A stretch of DNA of 64,000 bases from Corynebacterium jeikeium (GTDB lineage Bacteria > Actinomycetota > Actinomycetes > Mycobacteriales > Mycobacteriaceae): NCBI RefSeq assembly GCF_000738175.1, contig NZ_JFCH01000011.1, positions 1 to 64,000 of the forward strand, written 5' to 3'. How positions within the stretch are numbered: position 1 is the first letter of the stretch; each line of letters opens with the position of its first letter. This document shows positions 56,060-64,000 of the stretch, piece by piece. Made by a program: the position numbers and the translations under genes. The notes beneath the pieces were generated by a model. That model ran no database searches. It was given only the letters and a program-made list of their open reading frames with translations, and had not been told where the DNA came from.

Positions 56060-57220
56060 TCAGTATGACGGCCCGCCCTCCTGCTCTTTGATCGCCTGGT
56101 GGTACTCGGCCAGCGCCTTAGTTTTGCGGACGTTGCGCTGGGCGAAGGTCTCGCGCCCCAGCGGCCCCTCGGCCTCGGTGATCACGCTGTGCCCGTCGCC
56201 GTGGGAGGTCCACACCTCGTGCCCGTCGGGGTGCAGAGCAACATCCCAGCTGCCGGCGGTCTTGAGGTTGTGGTGCTTCGAGCAGAGTAGGTGCAGGTTC
56301 GCCGTGGACGTCGGTCCGCTGCCGTATCGCCTTACGTGGTCGTATTGGCACTTGTAGGCGGGAACCTCGCAGCCCGGGAAGCGACAGTGCAGGTCGCGCC
56401 CAGCGACGGCTGCCTTGATGCCCTCCGTCGGCGCATAGCCCTCGCACTCCGCGTAGCCCGGCGCAGACAGGTGCGTCACCCGCTGCAGCCAGGTCTTGGA
56501 AGCGGAGCGGTTCAGCCAGTGGTCCTCCCCCAGCACCGCACCGTCGTTCGCCGGGTCGTGGTACAGGTTCAGAGTCACCGAAACTTCGGCCTTGTCGGTG
56601 ATCAGCCGCAGCATCGCCTCCGGCTGCGAGCACTCGTACTTTTTGGCGGTGGCGCGCACGATCTTGTCGATCTCAATGCCCTCCATCCGCGGAACCCGCA
56701 GCGTGAAGGTGGTGTATTCCGGGTCGCGGCAATCCACATTGAAGCTTGGCTCGGCCGCGGGTGCCTCATCCTTAGGTACGACGTTCCGATCGACCTCCCG
56801 CAAAATCTTCGAGATGCGGTTGTGGATAGTCCGCGGTGAGAACACGTGCTGGTCGGGACGTGAAGGTGTCAATTCGCAAAGTACCTTTTCCTCGACGGCC
56901 GAGCGATCGTCCGGCGCCACGGCGAAAAGATCCTGCGCCACCCGCAGAACGTGGCGGGCGGTGTAACACCCCTGGTCAAACAGCTCGACGAGGCGCGGAA
57001 AGTCGCGCAACACGAAAGCGGCCTCGGCCCAGGCCTCCGCGACCCCGGCGGAAACACCCAGACGCACGGCGAGGCGGGTGCAAAAATCGGGCACCAGATC
57101 CTCCCTGTCTGGGGCGCATGCCATTATCAGTTGGAATTGTTGTTGATTTAGCTGCCGCGCCGCGACAGTCAGCGGGTCCTGCGAACTGGCTATTCGAAAC
57201 GATGGTGGTGAGGTAGTCAT
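56060..57220 (-). CDS. DUF222-HNH endonuclease-type protein
   Basis: Protein of 386 residues. The N-terminal DUF222 region (about 20-210) is followed by an HNH nuclease: CRFPGCEVPAYKCQYDHVRRYGSGPTSTANLHLLCSKHH, with the zinc Cys and the HNH His/Asn set intact. Relatives form the 13E12 repeat family of M. tuberculosis and are spread in many copies, so it is likely mobile. It stands between an exporter block and a two-component system. Confidence 0.88.
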   Translation of the reverse strand: MTTSPPSFRIASSQDPLTVAARQLNQQQFQLIMACAPDREDLVPDFCTRLAVRLGVSAGVAEAWAEAAFVLRDFPRLVELFDQGCYTARHVLRVAQDLFAVAPDDRSAVEEKVLCELTPSRPDQHVFSPRTIHNRISKILREVDRNVVPKDEAPAAEPSFNVDCRDPEYTTFTLRVPRMEGIEIDKIVRATAKKYECSQPEAMLRLITDKAEVSVTLNLYHDPANDGAVLGEDHWLNRSASKTWLQRVTHLSAPGYAECEGYAPTEGIKAAVAGRDLHCRFPGCEVPAYKCQYDHVRRYGSGPTSTANLHLLCSKHHNLKTAGSWDVALHPDGHEVWTSHGDGHSVITEAEGPLGRETFAQRNVRKTKALAEYHQAIKEQEGGPSY

Positions 57221-57277
57221 GGAGTTCCCCTAATCCAGCGGCGAGGTTGTGGTGCCCCCGCCAAACTTCCTAACTAA

Positions 57278-57307
57278 AGAATAGAACACACCATCAAACC
57301 AAGTCAA
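57278..57307 (-). promoter_or_regulatory. Promoter of the HNH gene
   Basis: On the minus strand TTGACT, 18 bases, TATTCT. It is close to the housekeeping consensus and lies about 60 bp before the start codon, in AT-rich sequence. Confidence 0.65.
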
Positions 57308-57389
57308 TACCCCCACCGAAACTTTTTTCTTTTTTATTGACGCCACCAGCCCCAACAGCGAAAATGCCCGTAAAGCTAAGGTAGAGGTT

Positions 57390-58073
57390 TTAGAAAGTCT
57401 GTTCGAGTAAATCCTCGGAATTGACGAGGTGGTACTTAAAGGCAAACAGCACCGCATGCACCCGATCCCGCGACTGGGTTTTCGTGAGCACTCGGCCGAC
57501 GTGCGTCTTCACGGTGGGCAGCGAAATGTAGAGCTTGTCGGCGATCTCCTGGTTGCTGAAGCCCAGCGCGATGAGTTTCAGAATCTCCAGCTCGCGCGGG
57601 GTCAGCGGATCGGGAAGATCCAGCTCCACGGGCTCGCGGCGCTGCGGGGTTTGCTCCATGCGGATGCTGCGCAGCAGGCGCGCGGTGGCCTTCGGGCTGA
57701 TCACGGCCGCCGAATCACCGACGGTGCGGACGGCGGAGATGAGGTCCTCGGGGTCGGTGTCCTTGAGCAGAAAGCCGCTGGCCCCGGCCTCCACTGCACC
57801 GAGGACGTAGTTGTCGTTATCGAAGGTAGTCAGCACGATCACGCGCGCCCCGGAATCACCGGAAACCACCCGGCGGGTCGCCTCGATGCCATCCATGCGC
57901 GGCATCTGCACGTCCATGAGGATGATGTCCACGGGCTGCGACTCGGCCAGTTCACAGGCCTCCTGCCCGTCGGCGGCCTGCCAACGGACGGTGATATCGT
58001 CCTGCGAATCCAACACCAATCCAAAGCCGGCGCGCACCAACTGCTGATCGTCGGCCAATCCAACGCTAATCAC
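57390..58073 (-). CDS. NarL/FixJ-type response regulator
   Basis: Protein of 227 residues. Receiver with DDQQLVRAG and phosphorylated Asp in IILMDVQMPRMDG; C-terminal LuxR-type helix-turn-helix (LTPRELEILKLIALGFSNQEIADKLYISLPTVKTHVGRV). Starts at GTG immediately after the kinase stop. Targets unknown; the exporter block nearby is a natural guess. Confidence 0.92.
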   Translation of the reverse strand: MISVGLADDQQLVRAGFGLVLDSQDDITVRWQAADGQEACELAESQPVDIILMDVQMPRMDGIEATRRVVSGDSGARVIVLTTFDNDNYVLGAVEAGASGFLLKDTDPEDLISAVRTVGDSAAVISPKATARLLRSIRMEQTPQRREPVELDLPDPLTPRELEILKLIALGFSNQEIADKLYISLPTVKTHVGRVLTKTQSRDRVHAVLFAFKYHLVNSEDLLEQTF

Positions 58074-59285
58074 TTAATCCTCCTTCGCAAAAGGCACCGT
58101 CGCGGTCACGTTCCACCCGCCGGGGTACACCGCGGAGGCTCCCCACGTGGCCTTGCCACCGTGGATTGCTACGCGCTGGCGGATGCCTGTCAGGCCGCGA
58201 CCAGAACCTTCGATCTGCTCGTCGCCCGGCGCATTATCCACGCTAATGGTCACCTGGACAGGCTCCCACTCCAGCCGCACCTGCGCGGGCACAGAACCCG
58301 CGTGCTTCAGCACGTTGGTCAGGGATTCCTGCACGATGCGGTACACACTGAGGTCGCGGACCTCGTCCAACTGGTGCGGTTCGCCCGTGACGTGCAGCTC
58401 CACCTGCACCCCGTTGCGCTTCGCATCCTCCACCAGGTCGGGCACTCCAGCCACCCCAGGGGTGACGGCGGTAGAACGCGGCGAGGGGGCGTCATCGTGA
58501 AGAACAGAGAGCAGCTCCCGCATTTGAGTCAGGGCCGAGCGACCGCGCGCGGCGATAGTGTCGAGGGCTTCGATGGCCTTGTCCGGATCCTTGCGCCCTG
58601 CGTAGCGCCCGCCATCGGCCTGCGCGATGACGACGGTGAGGGAATGCGCGACGATGTCGTGCAGCTCGCGGGCGATGCGGTTGCGCTCGCTAACGGTGGC
58701 GAGCTCGGCGCGGGCGGCCAGCGCCTCGACAGCCTGATCGCGGCGCAGCGAATAGCGACCCGTCAGCCACATCAGGGCGACGGTCACGGCGGTGAGCAGG
58801 ATAATTAGCCCCCAGAACAGCCAGAACTCGGCGGTCCGAAAATCTACGCCGACCCACGCCAAGTCACCAGTGGTGCCCGCGTTGTAGAAAGTCCCCCACA
58901 CCATCGCGAAAAAAGAGCCGAGCAGTAGCAAAGTCAGCCACAATTTGCGGCGCAGTGTCAGCTTCGCGGAGATGAAATAAGCCTCATAAGCCACGACCCA
59001 GTATCCAAGCGGCCACACCAGCATCGCAGACGCAGCGAAAATAAACATGCCGAGCGCCACGACTGCCACGCCCGGCTCGGGCCGGAAACGCTGCAGAAGC
59101 AGGCCGATAAAGCTGATGACCAGCCCCGTGATGGCCAGCACTACCTGCCACGTGGAGTTCTCGATCCCGCTGCCGAGTGCCGCGCCAACACCGAGGAAGA
59201 GGTATAGGAAGCCCGCGATGGATACGAACACCCACCAGGAGGCATCTCGCCACCACACCGGGCGAGGAACTGCTTCATAAGACAT
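58074..59285 (-). CDS. DesK/NarX-type sensor histidine kinase
   Basis: Protein of 403 residues. About five membrane helices in the first 180 residues, no large outer domain, then the HisKA_3 H-box RNRIARELHDIVAHSLTVVIAQADGG and an ATPase (GSGRGLTGIRQRVAIHGG). Kinases of this build with little outer sensing often respond to membrane or envelope stress, sometimes through a partner ABC transporter. Pairs with the regulator at 57390. Confidence 0.9.
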   Translation of the reverse strand: MSYEAVPRPVWWRDASWWVFVSIAGFLYLFLGVGAALGSGIENSTWQVVLAITGLVISFIGLLLQRFRPEPGVAVVALGMFIFAASAMLVWPLGYWVVAYEAYFISAKLTLRRKLWLTLLLLGSFFAMVWGTFYNAGTTGDLAWVGVDFRTAEFWLFWGLIILLTAVTVALMWLTGRYSLRRDQAVEALAARAELATVSERNRIARELHDIVAHSLTVVIAQADGGRYAGRKDPDKAIEALDTIAARGRSALTQMRELLSVLHDDAPSPRSTAVTPGVAGVPDLVEDAKRNGVQVELHVTGEPHQLDEVRDLSVYRIVQESLTNVLKHAGSVPAQVRLEWEPVQVTISVDNAPGDEQIEGSGRGLTGIRQRVAIHGGKATWGASAVYPGGWNVTATVPFAKED

Positions 59286-59300
59286 GTATGAAGAGTCTAG

Positions 59301-60083
59301 TTACAGGCGCACCCTATCGCCGTAAACGAGCAGGCCATTAACGAAACGGGTGAGGAACGGCGGCGAGAAGTGGCTGGTAGCCTCCAGCAGCTTCGTCTTC
59401 CAACCGACCGGGAAATGCACCTTCGTGGGGCTGCGGCGCGGCGCGGTCACGGCCCTTACTACTTCTGCGGCCACATCTTGTGGGGTTGTGGACGCCCCTA
59501 GCCGCCGCATGCCCGCCGTTTCCACATCGGCGATGAGCGCCGTCCGCGAGTACAGGGGCAAGACGGTGCGGACGCGAATGTTGTGCTTATCCCACTCGAA
59601 ATCCAGCGCCTCGGAGATGCCGCGGACGGCGAACTTGGTGGCAGAGTAGGTGGCCATATCCGGGGTGCCGTAGATAGAGGAAGCGCTGCAAATGTTGACA
59701 ACCACGCCGTTGCCGGCGGCCTTGAGGTGTTCGAAGGCCGCGCGACAGCCGTAGACCACCCCCTTGACGTTGACGTCGACGAGGGCGGAATCCTGCTGGA
59801 AGCTCCCGCGGTCGATGAAGTCGCCGCCGTAGAGAACGCCCGCGTTGTTAATGAGTGCATTGATTCCCCCGGTGCGGGCGGCGAAGTCGGCGACAGTGGC
59901 GGACCACTGGTCGGGGTCGGTGACGTCGAGGGTACCGGGGATGATGTTGGGGTGCTGAGCCCAGTCACGGACCTTGTCGCCGTCGAGGTCGTAGGCACCA
60001 ACGGTCCAGCCGGCCTCGGCGAAAGACTCAGCGATTGCGCGGCCGAAGCCTTGGGCTGCGCCGGTAACGAGTATTGATTTCAT
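59301..60083 (-). CDS. Short-chain dehydrogenase/reductase
   Basis: Protein of 260 residues: TGAAQGFGRA cofactor site, Asp in DLDGDK suggesting NAD(H) preference, NNAGVLYG, catalytic Ser (NICSASSIYG) and YSATK. Substrate unknown. Its start codon overlaps the -35 box of the divergent orphan gene. Confidence 0.88.
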   Translation of the reverse strand: MKSILVTGAAQGFGRAIAESFAEAGWTVGAYDLDGDKVRDWAQHPNIIPGTLDVTDPDQWSATVADFAARTGGINALINNAGVLYGGDFIDRGSFQQDSALVDVNVKGVVYGCRAAFEHLKAAGNGVVVNICSASSIYGTPDMATYSATKFAVRGISEALDFEWDKHNIRVRTVLPLYSRTALIADVETAGMRRLGASTTPQDVAAEVVRAVTAPRRSPTKVHFPVGWKTKLLEATSHFSPPFLTRFVNGLLVYGDRVRL

Positions 60084-60101
60084 ACTCCTAACTATTACAA
60101 T
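60074..60101 (+). promoter_or_regulatory. Promoter of the AT-rich orphan gene
   Basis: TTGATT, 16 bases, TACAAT: close to consensus, with a likely transcript start near 60108 and the AGGAGGT ribosome site at 60113-60119. The -35 box overlaps the first codons of the SDR gene. Confidence 0.65.
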
Positions 60102-60124
60102 AGCCAGAGTACAGGAGGTAAATT

Positions 60125-60577
60125 ATGGCCTATTTAATCATCGACCCATCCGGGAACCCATTAAGTCGCCCGAATGATGGAGATGTTGTATCCAATCCAG
60201 ACACAGGGCAGGTTCTTACCGTCAGCTTCCTAAGAATAACCACGCCCGACGGGGACTATGAAGTTGATTTTCTTCCCGGAATTGTCGACCTCTACCAAGG
60301 AAGCAAGGATAAATCATCCTACTCCACTAATATTCAAGAGATAAGCGTCAAGAAAGGAACTCGACTTCACAAAATTGGCAGCATTGACCATATAGATGAT
60401 GTAACCCTGACACATTTAGGGGATAAATACCGAGTTCAGGCCGCGAAACTAGACGACACGAAACCAGATAGTTTAATCCTCTGCGAAGATGGTTTTATAA
60501 GAACTTTGCAAGATAGTTTTTCTGCTACCGACAGGCCTCAAGGGGTACTTCCCGTTCTCCACAAAGTCGATGAGTAG
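60125..60577 (+). CDS. AT-rich orphan protein, unknown
   Basis: Protein of 150 residues (MAYLIIDPSGNPLSRPNDGD), soluble, no signal or membrane segment. Repeated strand-like stretches (LTVSFLRITTPDGDYEVDFL) suggest a small beta fold. Codons ending in A or T are frequent (ATA, TTA, AGA), unlike every neighbour. It has its own strong promoter and ribosome site. It sits between an SDR and purE, a place normally without a gene. I do not recognise it; an antitoxin, immunity or phage-derived protein is possible but unproved. Confidence 0.75.
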   Translation: MAYLIIDPSGNPLSRPNDGDVVSNPDTGQVLTVSFLRITTPDGDYEVDFLPGIVDLYQGSKDKSSYSTNIQEISVKKGTRLHKIGSIDHIDDVTLTHLGDKYRVQAAKLDDTKPDSLILCEDGFIRTLQDSFSATDRPQGVLPVLHKVDE

Positions 60578-60611
60578 GTAGCCCCGCCGAGCACTACCCA
60601 GTTAGAACGCT

Positions 60612-61124
60612 TCACCCCATCAGCTTCTGCTGCAGAGCACGATCCTTCTCCAACACCGCGTCGCGCATGTTCTCCTGGTATTCGACCATCTTGTCCATCA
60701 GCGCCGCATCCGCCACCGCGAGGGTGCGCACAGCCAGCAGGCCAGCGTTCTTCGCGCCGTCGATGGAGACGGTGGCAGTCGGCACGCCTCCGGGCATCTG
60801 CACGATGGAGAGCAGGGAATCCAGGCCATCCAGGTTGCCCAGGGCGCGCGGAATGCCAATCACCGGCAGCGGAGTAGCTGCGGCGACCATGCCTGGCAGG
60901 TGGGCCGCACCGCCGGCGCAGGCGATGATCACCTTCACGCCGCGGGTGTGGGCGGTGCGGGCGTAGTCAAGCATGCGCTCCGGGGTGCGGTGCGCGGAGA
61001 CCACGCCGACCTCGAAGGGGATGCCGAACTCGGCCAGCACCTCGGCGGCCGGTTCGACGGTGGGCCAGTCGGAGTCGGAGCCCATCACCAGGCCGACCAG
61101 CGGGGTGCGTGCGTTCTCAGTCAT
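60612..61124 (-). CDS. purE: N5-carboxyaminoimidazole ribonucleotide mutase
   Basis: Protein of 170 residues for purine synthesis. [34 protein letters not shown] and [21 protein letters not shown] are the class I signature. Begins three bases after the purK stop. Confidence 0.95.
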   Translation of the reverse strand: MTENARTPLVGLVMGSDSDWPTVEPAAEVLAEFGIPFEVGVVSAHRTPERMLDYARTAHTRGVKVIIACAGGAAHLPGMVAAATPLPVIGIPRALGNLDGLDSLLSIVQMPGGVPTATVSIDGAKNAGLLAVRTLAVADAALMDKMVEYQENMRDAVLEKDRALQQKLMG

Positions 61125-61127
61125 CGG

Positions 61128-62363
61128 TTAGTCCTCCCATTCGGCGGTTTCCAGGAACTTCGCGGCCAGGCGCGCTTGCTCGCGTGTGCGCACCGGATCC
61201 TCCCCCAGCATATTGACGTGGCCGATCTTGCGGCGTGGGCGCCAATCCTTGCCGTACATGTGAATCTTTGCGTTCGGGAAGCGACGCCACACCGCATCCA
61301 TGCGCTCGTGCATCGGCATCGCCGGATCCTCGGCCGCTCCCAGCACGTTTGCCATCACTACCACCGGCGCGGTCGGCTCCGTGGAACCCAGCGGGCGGTC
61401 CAGTACGGCGCGGACGTGCTGCTCGAACTGGCTGGTGATGCAGCCGTCCTGGGTCCAGTGGCCGGTGTTGTGCGGGCGCATGGCCAGCTCATTGACGATA
61501 ATCTCCGGCTGGCCGTTCTCGTCGGTAGTCTCGAACAGCTCGACCGCCAGCACACCCGTGACGCCCAACTCGGTGGCGACGTCGCGGGACAGCTGCTCGG
61601 CGGCGGCCAGGATCTCCGGCGTGGAGTTCGGGGCGGGCGCCACGGCCTCCACGCAGATTCCGTCCTCCTGCAGGGATTCCACTGCCGGCCACGCCTGCAC
61701 CTCGCCGGACGGAGTGCGGGCCACCATGGCGGACAGCTCGCGCACCAGCGCGACCTTCTTTTCCGCCATCAGGGGGATCTCCTTGTCCAGCAGCTTCTCC
61801 ACCAGCTCGCGGGCCTCGTCCACCGTGGCGGGGAACCACACGCCCTTGCCGTCATAGCCGCCGCGGCGGGCCTTCAGGCACACCTGGCCGCCCACGGCAT
61901 CGAAGAACCCGGCGATGTCGTCGGCGGACTCGATGGCGGCAAACGCAGGCACCGGAGCGCCCAGCTCGCGCAGCTTCTTGCGCATCACCAGCTTGTCCTG
62001 CGCGTGGATCAGCGCAGACGGCTGCGGCTGCACATTCACCCCCTCATCGATAAGGGCATCCAGGAAGCGGTTGGGTACGTGCTCGTGGTCGAAGGTCACC
62101 GCGTCGGAGTCGCGGGAGACCTCGCGGACGTGCTCCTCCAGCGCGTAGTCCCCCAGCACCACGTCGGCGGTCACCTGCGCGGCCGAGGAATCCGGCGCCC
62201 CGGCCAGCACGCGGCAGCTAAGGCCCAGCTCGATCGCCGCCTGTTGTGTCATTCGCGCCAGCTGCCCGTCACCGATGATCGTCACCAGCGGTGCGCCCGG
62301 CGCATGCGCGGTCTCGCGGGCTAATGACCAGTCGGCTGTGTTTTTCCCGTTGTTCTCACTCAC
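61128..62363 (-). CDS. purK: N5-carboxyaminoimidazole ribonucleotide synthase
   Basis: Protein of 411 residues, ATP-grasp enzyme that carboxylates AIR before PurE. IIGDGQLARMTQQAA at the N-terminus, KARRGGYDGKGVW and the metal-binding NELAMRPHNTGHWT. Length is typical. Operon birA-PH protein-purK-purE. Confidence 0.95.
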   Translation of the reverse strand: MSENNGKNTADWSLARETAHAPGAPLVTIIGDGQLARMTQQAAIELGLSCRVLAGAPDSSAAQVTADVVLGDYALEEHVREVSRDSDAVTFDHEHVPNRFLDALIDEGVNVQPQPSALIHAQDKLVMRKKLRELGAPVPAFAAIESADDIAGFFDAVGGQVCLKARRGGYDGKGVWFPATVDEARELVEKLLDKEIPLMAEKKVALVRELSAMVARTPSGEVQAWPAVESLQEDGICVEAVAPAPNSTPEILAAAEQLSRDVATELGVTGVLAVELFETTDENGQPEIIVNELAMRPHNTGHWTQDGCITSQFEQHVRAVLDRPLGSTEPTAPVVVMANVLGAAEDPAMPMHERMDAVWRRFPNAKIHMYGKDWRPRRKIGHVNMLGEDPVRTREQARLAAKFLETAEWED

Positions 62364-62368
62364 AGCTT

Positions 62369-62872
62369 CTAACTATAGTTCCCCGGCCCGACACGCCTAA
62401 GCTGGCTCTTCAGCAGCCTCTCGAACTTGCGGGTATAGGGAACCGAATGCAGCACCAGCGGCACCCGGGCGCCCGCCACGTACACCGCCACGTCCCCCCG
62501 GTGGGAGCGGCAATCCACCACGTTGGCCAGCGGGATCTGCCCGATCCGGCTGCGCAGGTGGCCGGTCGCGGTGATCAGCCGCCTGTCGGTCAGCAGCATG
62601 CAGGAGCGCGCGCGGAAGATCAGGTGGCGCACGCAGCGCCTCCAGCAGACCCACAGCCACGCAACCAGCAGGCCCCGGCGGAGCCAGAGGAAAGCTTCCA
62701 CGGTGGGGGCGTCCAAAGCATTGGTGGCCAAGTACTGATCCAGAACGCCGATGCCCATCCAGAACAGGCCCGTCCACAGCATCAGGCGCAGCACCGGGAA
62801 GAACATGGAGCGGCGCGCGGGGCTGAGCTCGGCCAGGACCTTCTCGCCGGGGTCGAAGGTGATTTTGCTCAT
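62369..62872 (-). CDS. PH-domain membrane protein (Rv3278c-like)
   Basis: Protein of 167 residues. Two membrane helices (about 23-40 and 65-85) and a bacterial PH-like domain after them (RSCMLLTDRRLITATGHLRSRIGQIPLANVVDCRSHRGD). The start ATG at 62872 overlaps the birA stop by four bases; the frame stays open far upstream, but only as a shadow of birA. Function unknown. Confidence 0.86.
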   Translation of the reverse strand: MSKITFDPGEKVLAELSPARRSMFFPVLRLMLWTGLFWMGIGVLDQYLATNALDAPTVEAFLWLRRGLLVAWLWVCWRRCVRHLIFRARSCMLLTDRRLITATGHLRSRIGQIPLANVVDCRSHRGDVAVYVAGARVPLVLHSVPYTRKFERLLKSQLRRVGPGNYS

Positions 62873-63711
62873 GCGTAGCGCCCTCCGTAGTCGCCCGTGC
62901 CGTCGGCGCGCAGGTGCACGATCTCCCCGGCGCGGATCACGCGCGTGCCCTCGCTGGTGCGGACCAGCAGCTCGCCGTCGTCGTCGATGTCGGTTGCCGT
63001 ACCCTCCACGACCTCGTCGCCGGGCAGGAAAGCGCGCACGGAGGTGCCGATGGTCGCGGAAGCCTGGCGGTAGCGCGGTAGTACGGTCTGGGCCGCCCCT
63101 CCTAGTCGACGCCACCTCTCCAGATTCGCCGCCAACTCCGCGAACACGGCCACCGCGACGTCCTCGCGGCTCGGGCAGGTTAGCCCCAGGCGGGCGCACT
63201 CCAGGTCGATGGAGCTGGCGTGGGCGACGGGCAGCTCGTCGGTCTGCAGGTCGTAGTTGATGCCGAAGCCCAGGATGATCGCCGGGTGCGGATCCAGGTG
63301 CACGGCCTCCACCAGGATGCCCACCAGCTTGCGGCCGTCCAGCACACAGTCGTTGGGCCACTTCAGCTGGATGGGGATGTCCGCGGAAGTGCGGATGCCC
63401 TCCACGATCGACAGGCCCGTGAGCAGCGGCAGCAGGCTAATACGATCCACAGGCACGTCCGGCAGGCGCAACAGCACGGAACAGATCAGCTGGCTGCGGG
63501 CCGGGGCCTCGAAGGAGCGCCCCTTACGGCCCCGCCCGGCGGTCTGCTCCTCGGCCATGAGCAGGGACATGTCGGGCAGATCCTCCCCACAACGCACGCG
63601 GTCGGCCAAATCGGTGCTGGTGGAGCCGGTGGTTTGCAGTACTTCGACGTGGCGGTAGCCCAGCGGAGCCAGGCGCTCGGCCAGGCGGCGGGGGTCTAGC
63701 GGCGTGCGCAT
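62869..63711 (-). CDS. birA: Biotin-[acetyl-CoA-carboxylase] ligase
   Basis: Protein of 280 residues that joins biotin to acyl-CoA carboxylase subunits. [25 protein letters not shown] (biotinyl-AMP loop), [19 protein letters not shown] and a C-terminal SH3-like part. No N-terminal DNA-binding domain, so it is a ligase only. Start at 63711 has AAAGGA upstream; a GTG 27 bases earlier is possible. It faces accD, whose product family needs biotinylated partners. Confidence 0.93.
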   Translation of the reverse strand: MRTPLDPRRLAERLAPLGYRHVEVLQTTGSTSTDLADRVRCGEDLPDMSLLMAEEQTAGRGRKGRSFEAPARSQLICSVLLRLPDVPVDRISLLPLLTGLSIVEGIRTSADIPIQLKWPNDCVLDGRKLVGILVEAVHLDPHPAIILGFGINYDLQTDELPVAHASSIDLECARLGLTCPSREDVAVAVFAELAANLERWRRLGGAAQTVLPRYRQASATIGTSVRAFLPGDEVVEGTATDIDDDGELLVRTSEGTRVIRAGEIVHLRADGTGDYGGRYA

Positions 63712-63805
63712 GGGAGTACTGTCCTTTCTCTTCACATGCCTTCCCTCAGACACTCTAGCCCCACCAATCACGGCGCTGAAGTTTTTACACCGTATTATGG
63801 CGACC

Positions 63806-64000
63806 ATGAGCTCTACCACCGACACCTCGACAACCGCCGGGAAGATCGCCGACCTCCGCGATCGCCTGGCGGAGACCCACAAGCCGCAGGGGGACGAGAT
63901 CCCGCGCGCCCGTCGCCGCGTGGACGCACTGCTGGATGCCGGTAGCTTCGTGGAGACCGACGCGCTGGCCCGCCACCGCTCCACCGCCTTCAAGGCCGAC
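63806..64000 (+). CDS. accD5: Acyl-CoA carboxylase beta subunit, N-terminal part (cut by window edge)
   Basis: 65 codons are inside the window, with the usual N-terminus [42 protein letters not shown]. It is the carboxyltransferase part of an acyl-CoA carboxylase, next to birA as in Rv3279c-Rv3280. Neither ATG 63797 nor ATG 63806 has a ribosome site. TATTAT at 63793-63798 could be a -10 box giving a leaderless message from 63806. AccD-family number is inferred from position. Confidence 0.85.
   Translation, partial: MSSTTDTSTTAGKIADLRDRLAETHKPQGDEIPRARRRVDALLDAGSFVETDALARHRSTAFKAD

Overview
The window is a piece of chromosome from a high-GC actinobacterium of the order Corynebacteriales, almost certainly Corynebacterium. 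The evidence is two WhiB-family regulators (WhiB1/WhcE and WhiB2/WhcD types), the SigH/RshA pair, the MtrAB-LpqB system, AdnAB, the arabinogalactan-linker rhamnose genes, and an IS1249-type transposase, an element known from corynebacteria. From memory, gene order follows Mycobacterium tuberculosis Rv3193c to Rv3280 almost throughout, with corynebacterial losses (no whiB7, mycoredoxin or nudC next to uvrD2) and a few insertions. The species cannot be fixed from sequence reading alone.

Layout. 1-1.5 kb: start of an IS3-type transposase cut by the window edge, then an intact IS1249-like element beside an initiator tRNA gene. 1.7-9.8 kb: UPF0182 membrane protein, PPA1309-family protein, PDZ/Lon-type protease, DUF2342 metalloprotease-like protein, YgjP-type metallohydrolase and an orphan RiPP-cyclodehydratase-like protein. 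9.8-20 kb: a DNA-repair block (uvrD2, adnB, adnA) interrupted by a K+ channel gene. 20-25 kb: kinase-like protein, DUF3152, DUF3107, an RhlE-type helicase and a membrane-anchored beta-propeller-like protein. 25-31 kb: the whiB1 gene behind a long, dyad-rich leader, the 24-residue ribosomal protein bL37, rshA-sigH, an SRAP protein, aroA, rsgA and small conserved genes. 31-42 kb: secA, hpf, comF, lpqB, mtrB, mtrA, tmk, sahH, mostly one leftward series. 42-52.6 kb: mannose and rhamnose activation for cell-envelope glycans (manA, manB, a nucleotidyltransferase, wbbL, rmlD), whiB2, and an LCP ligase. 52.6-60.6 kb is the accessory part: two tandem ABC-2 exporters, a DUF222-HNH protein, a NarL/DesK-type two-component system, an SDR, and an AT-rich orphan gene. 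60.6-64 kb: birA, PH-domain protein, purK, purE, and the start of accD on the opposite strand.

How it works together. Much of the window serves envelope growth and its control: MtrAB-LpqB senses and controls wall and division functions, SecA exports proteins, and the sugar genes feed mannosylated glycolipids and the rhamnose linker to which LCP proteins attach arabinogalactan. SigH/RshA and the WhiB proteins handle redox stress. AdnAB and UvrD2 handle DNA breaks. The most unusual signals are regulatory DNA (a perfect Crp/GlxR site plus two dyads before whiB1; a 4 x 11-bp tandem repeat abutting a ribosome binding site; a hairpin between rmlD and the LCP gene), enzymes that appear to have lost catalytic residues, and the foreign-looking orphan at 60.1 kb.
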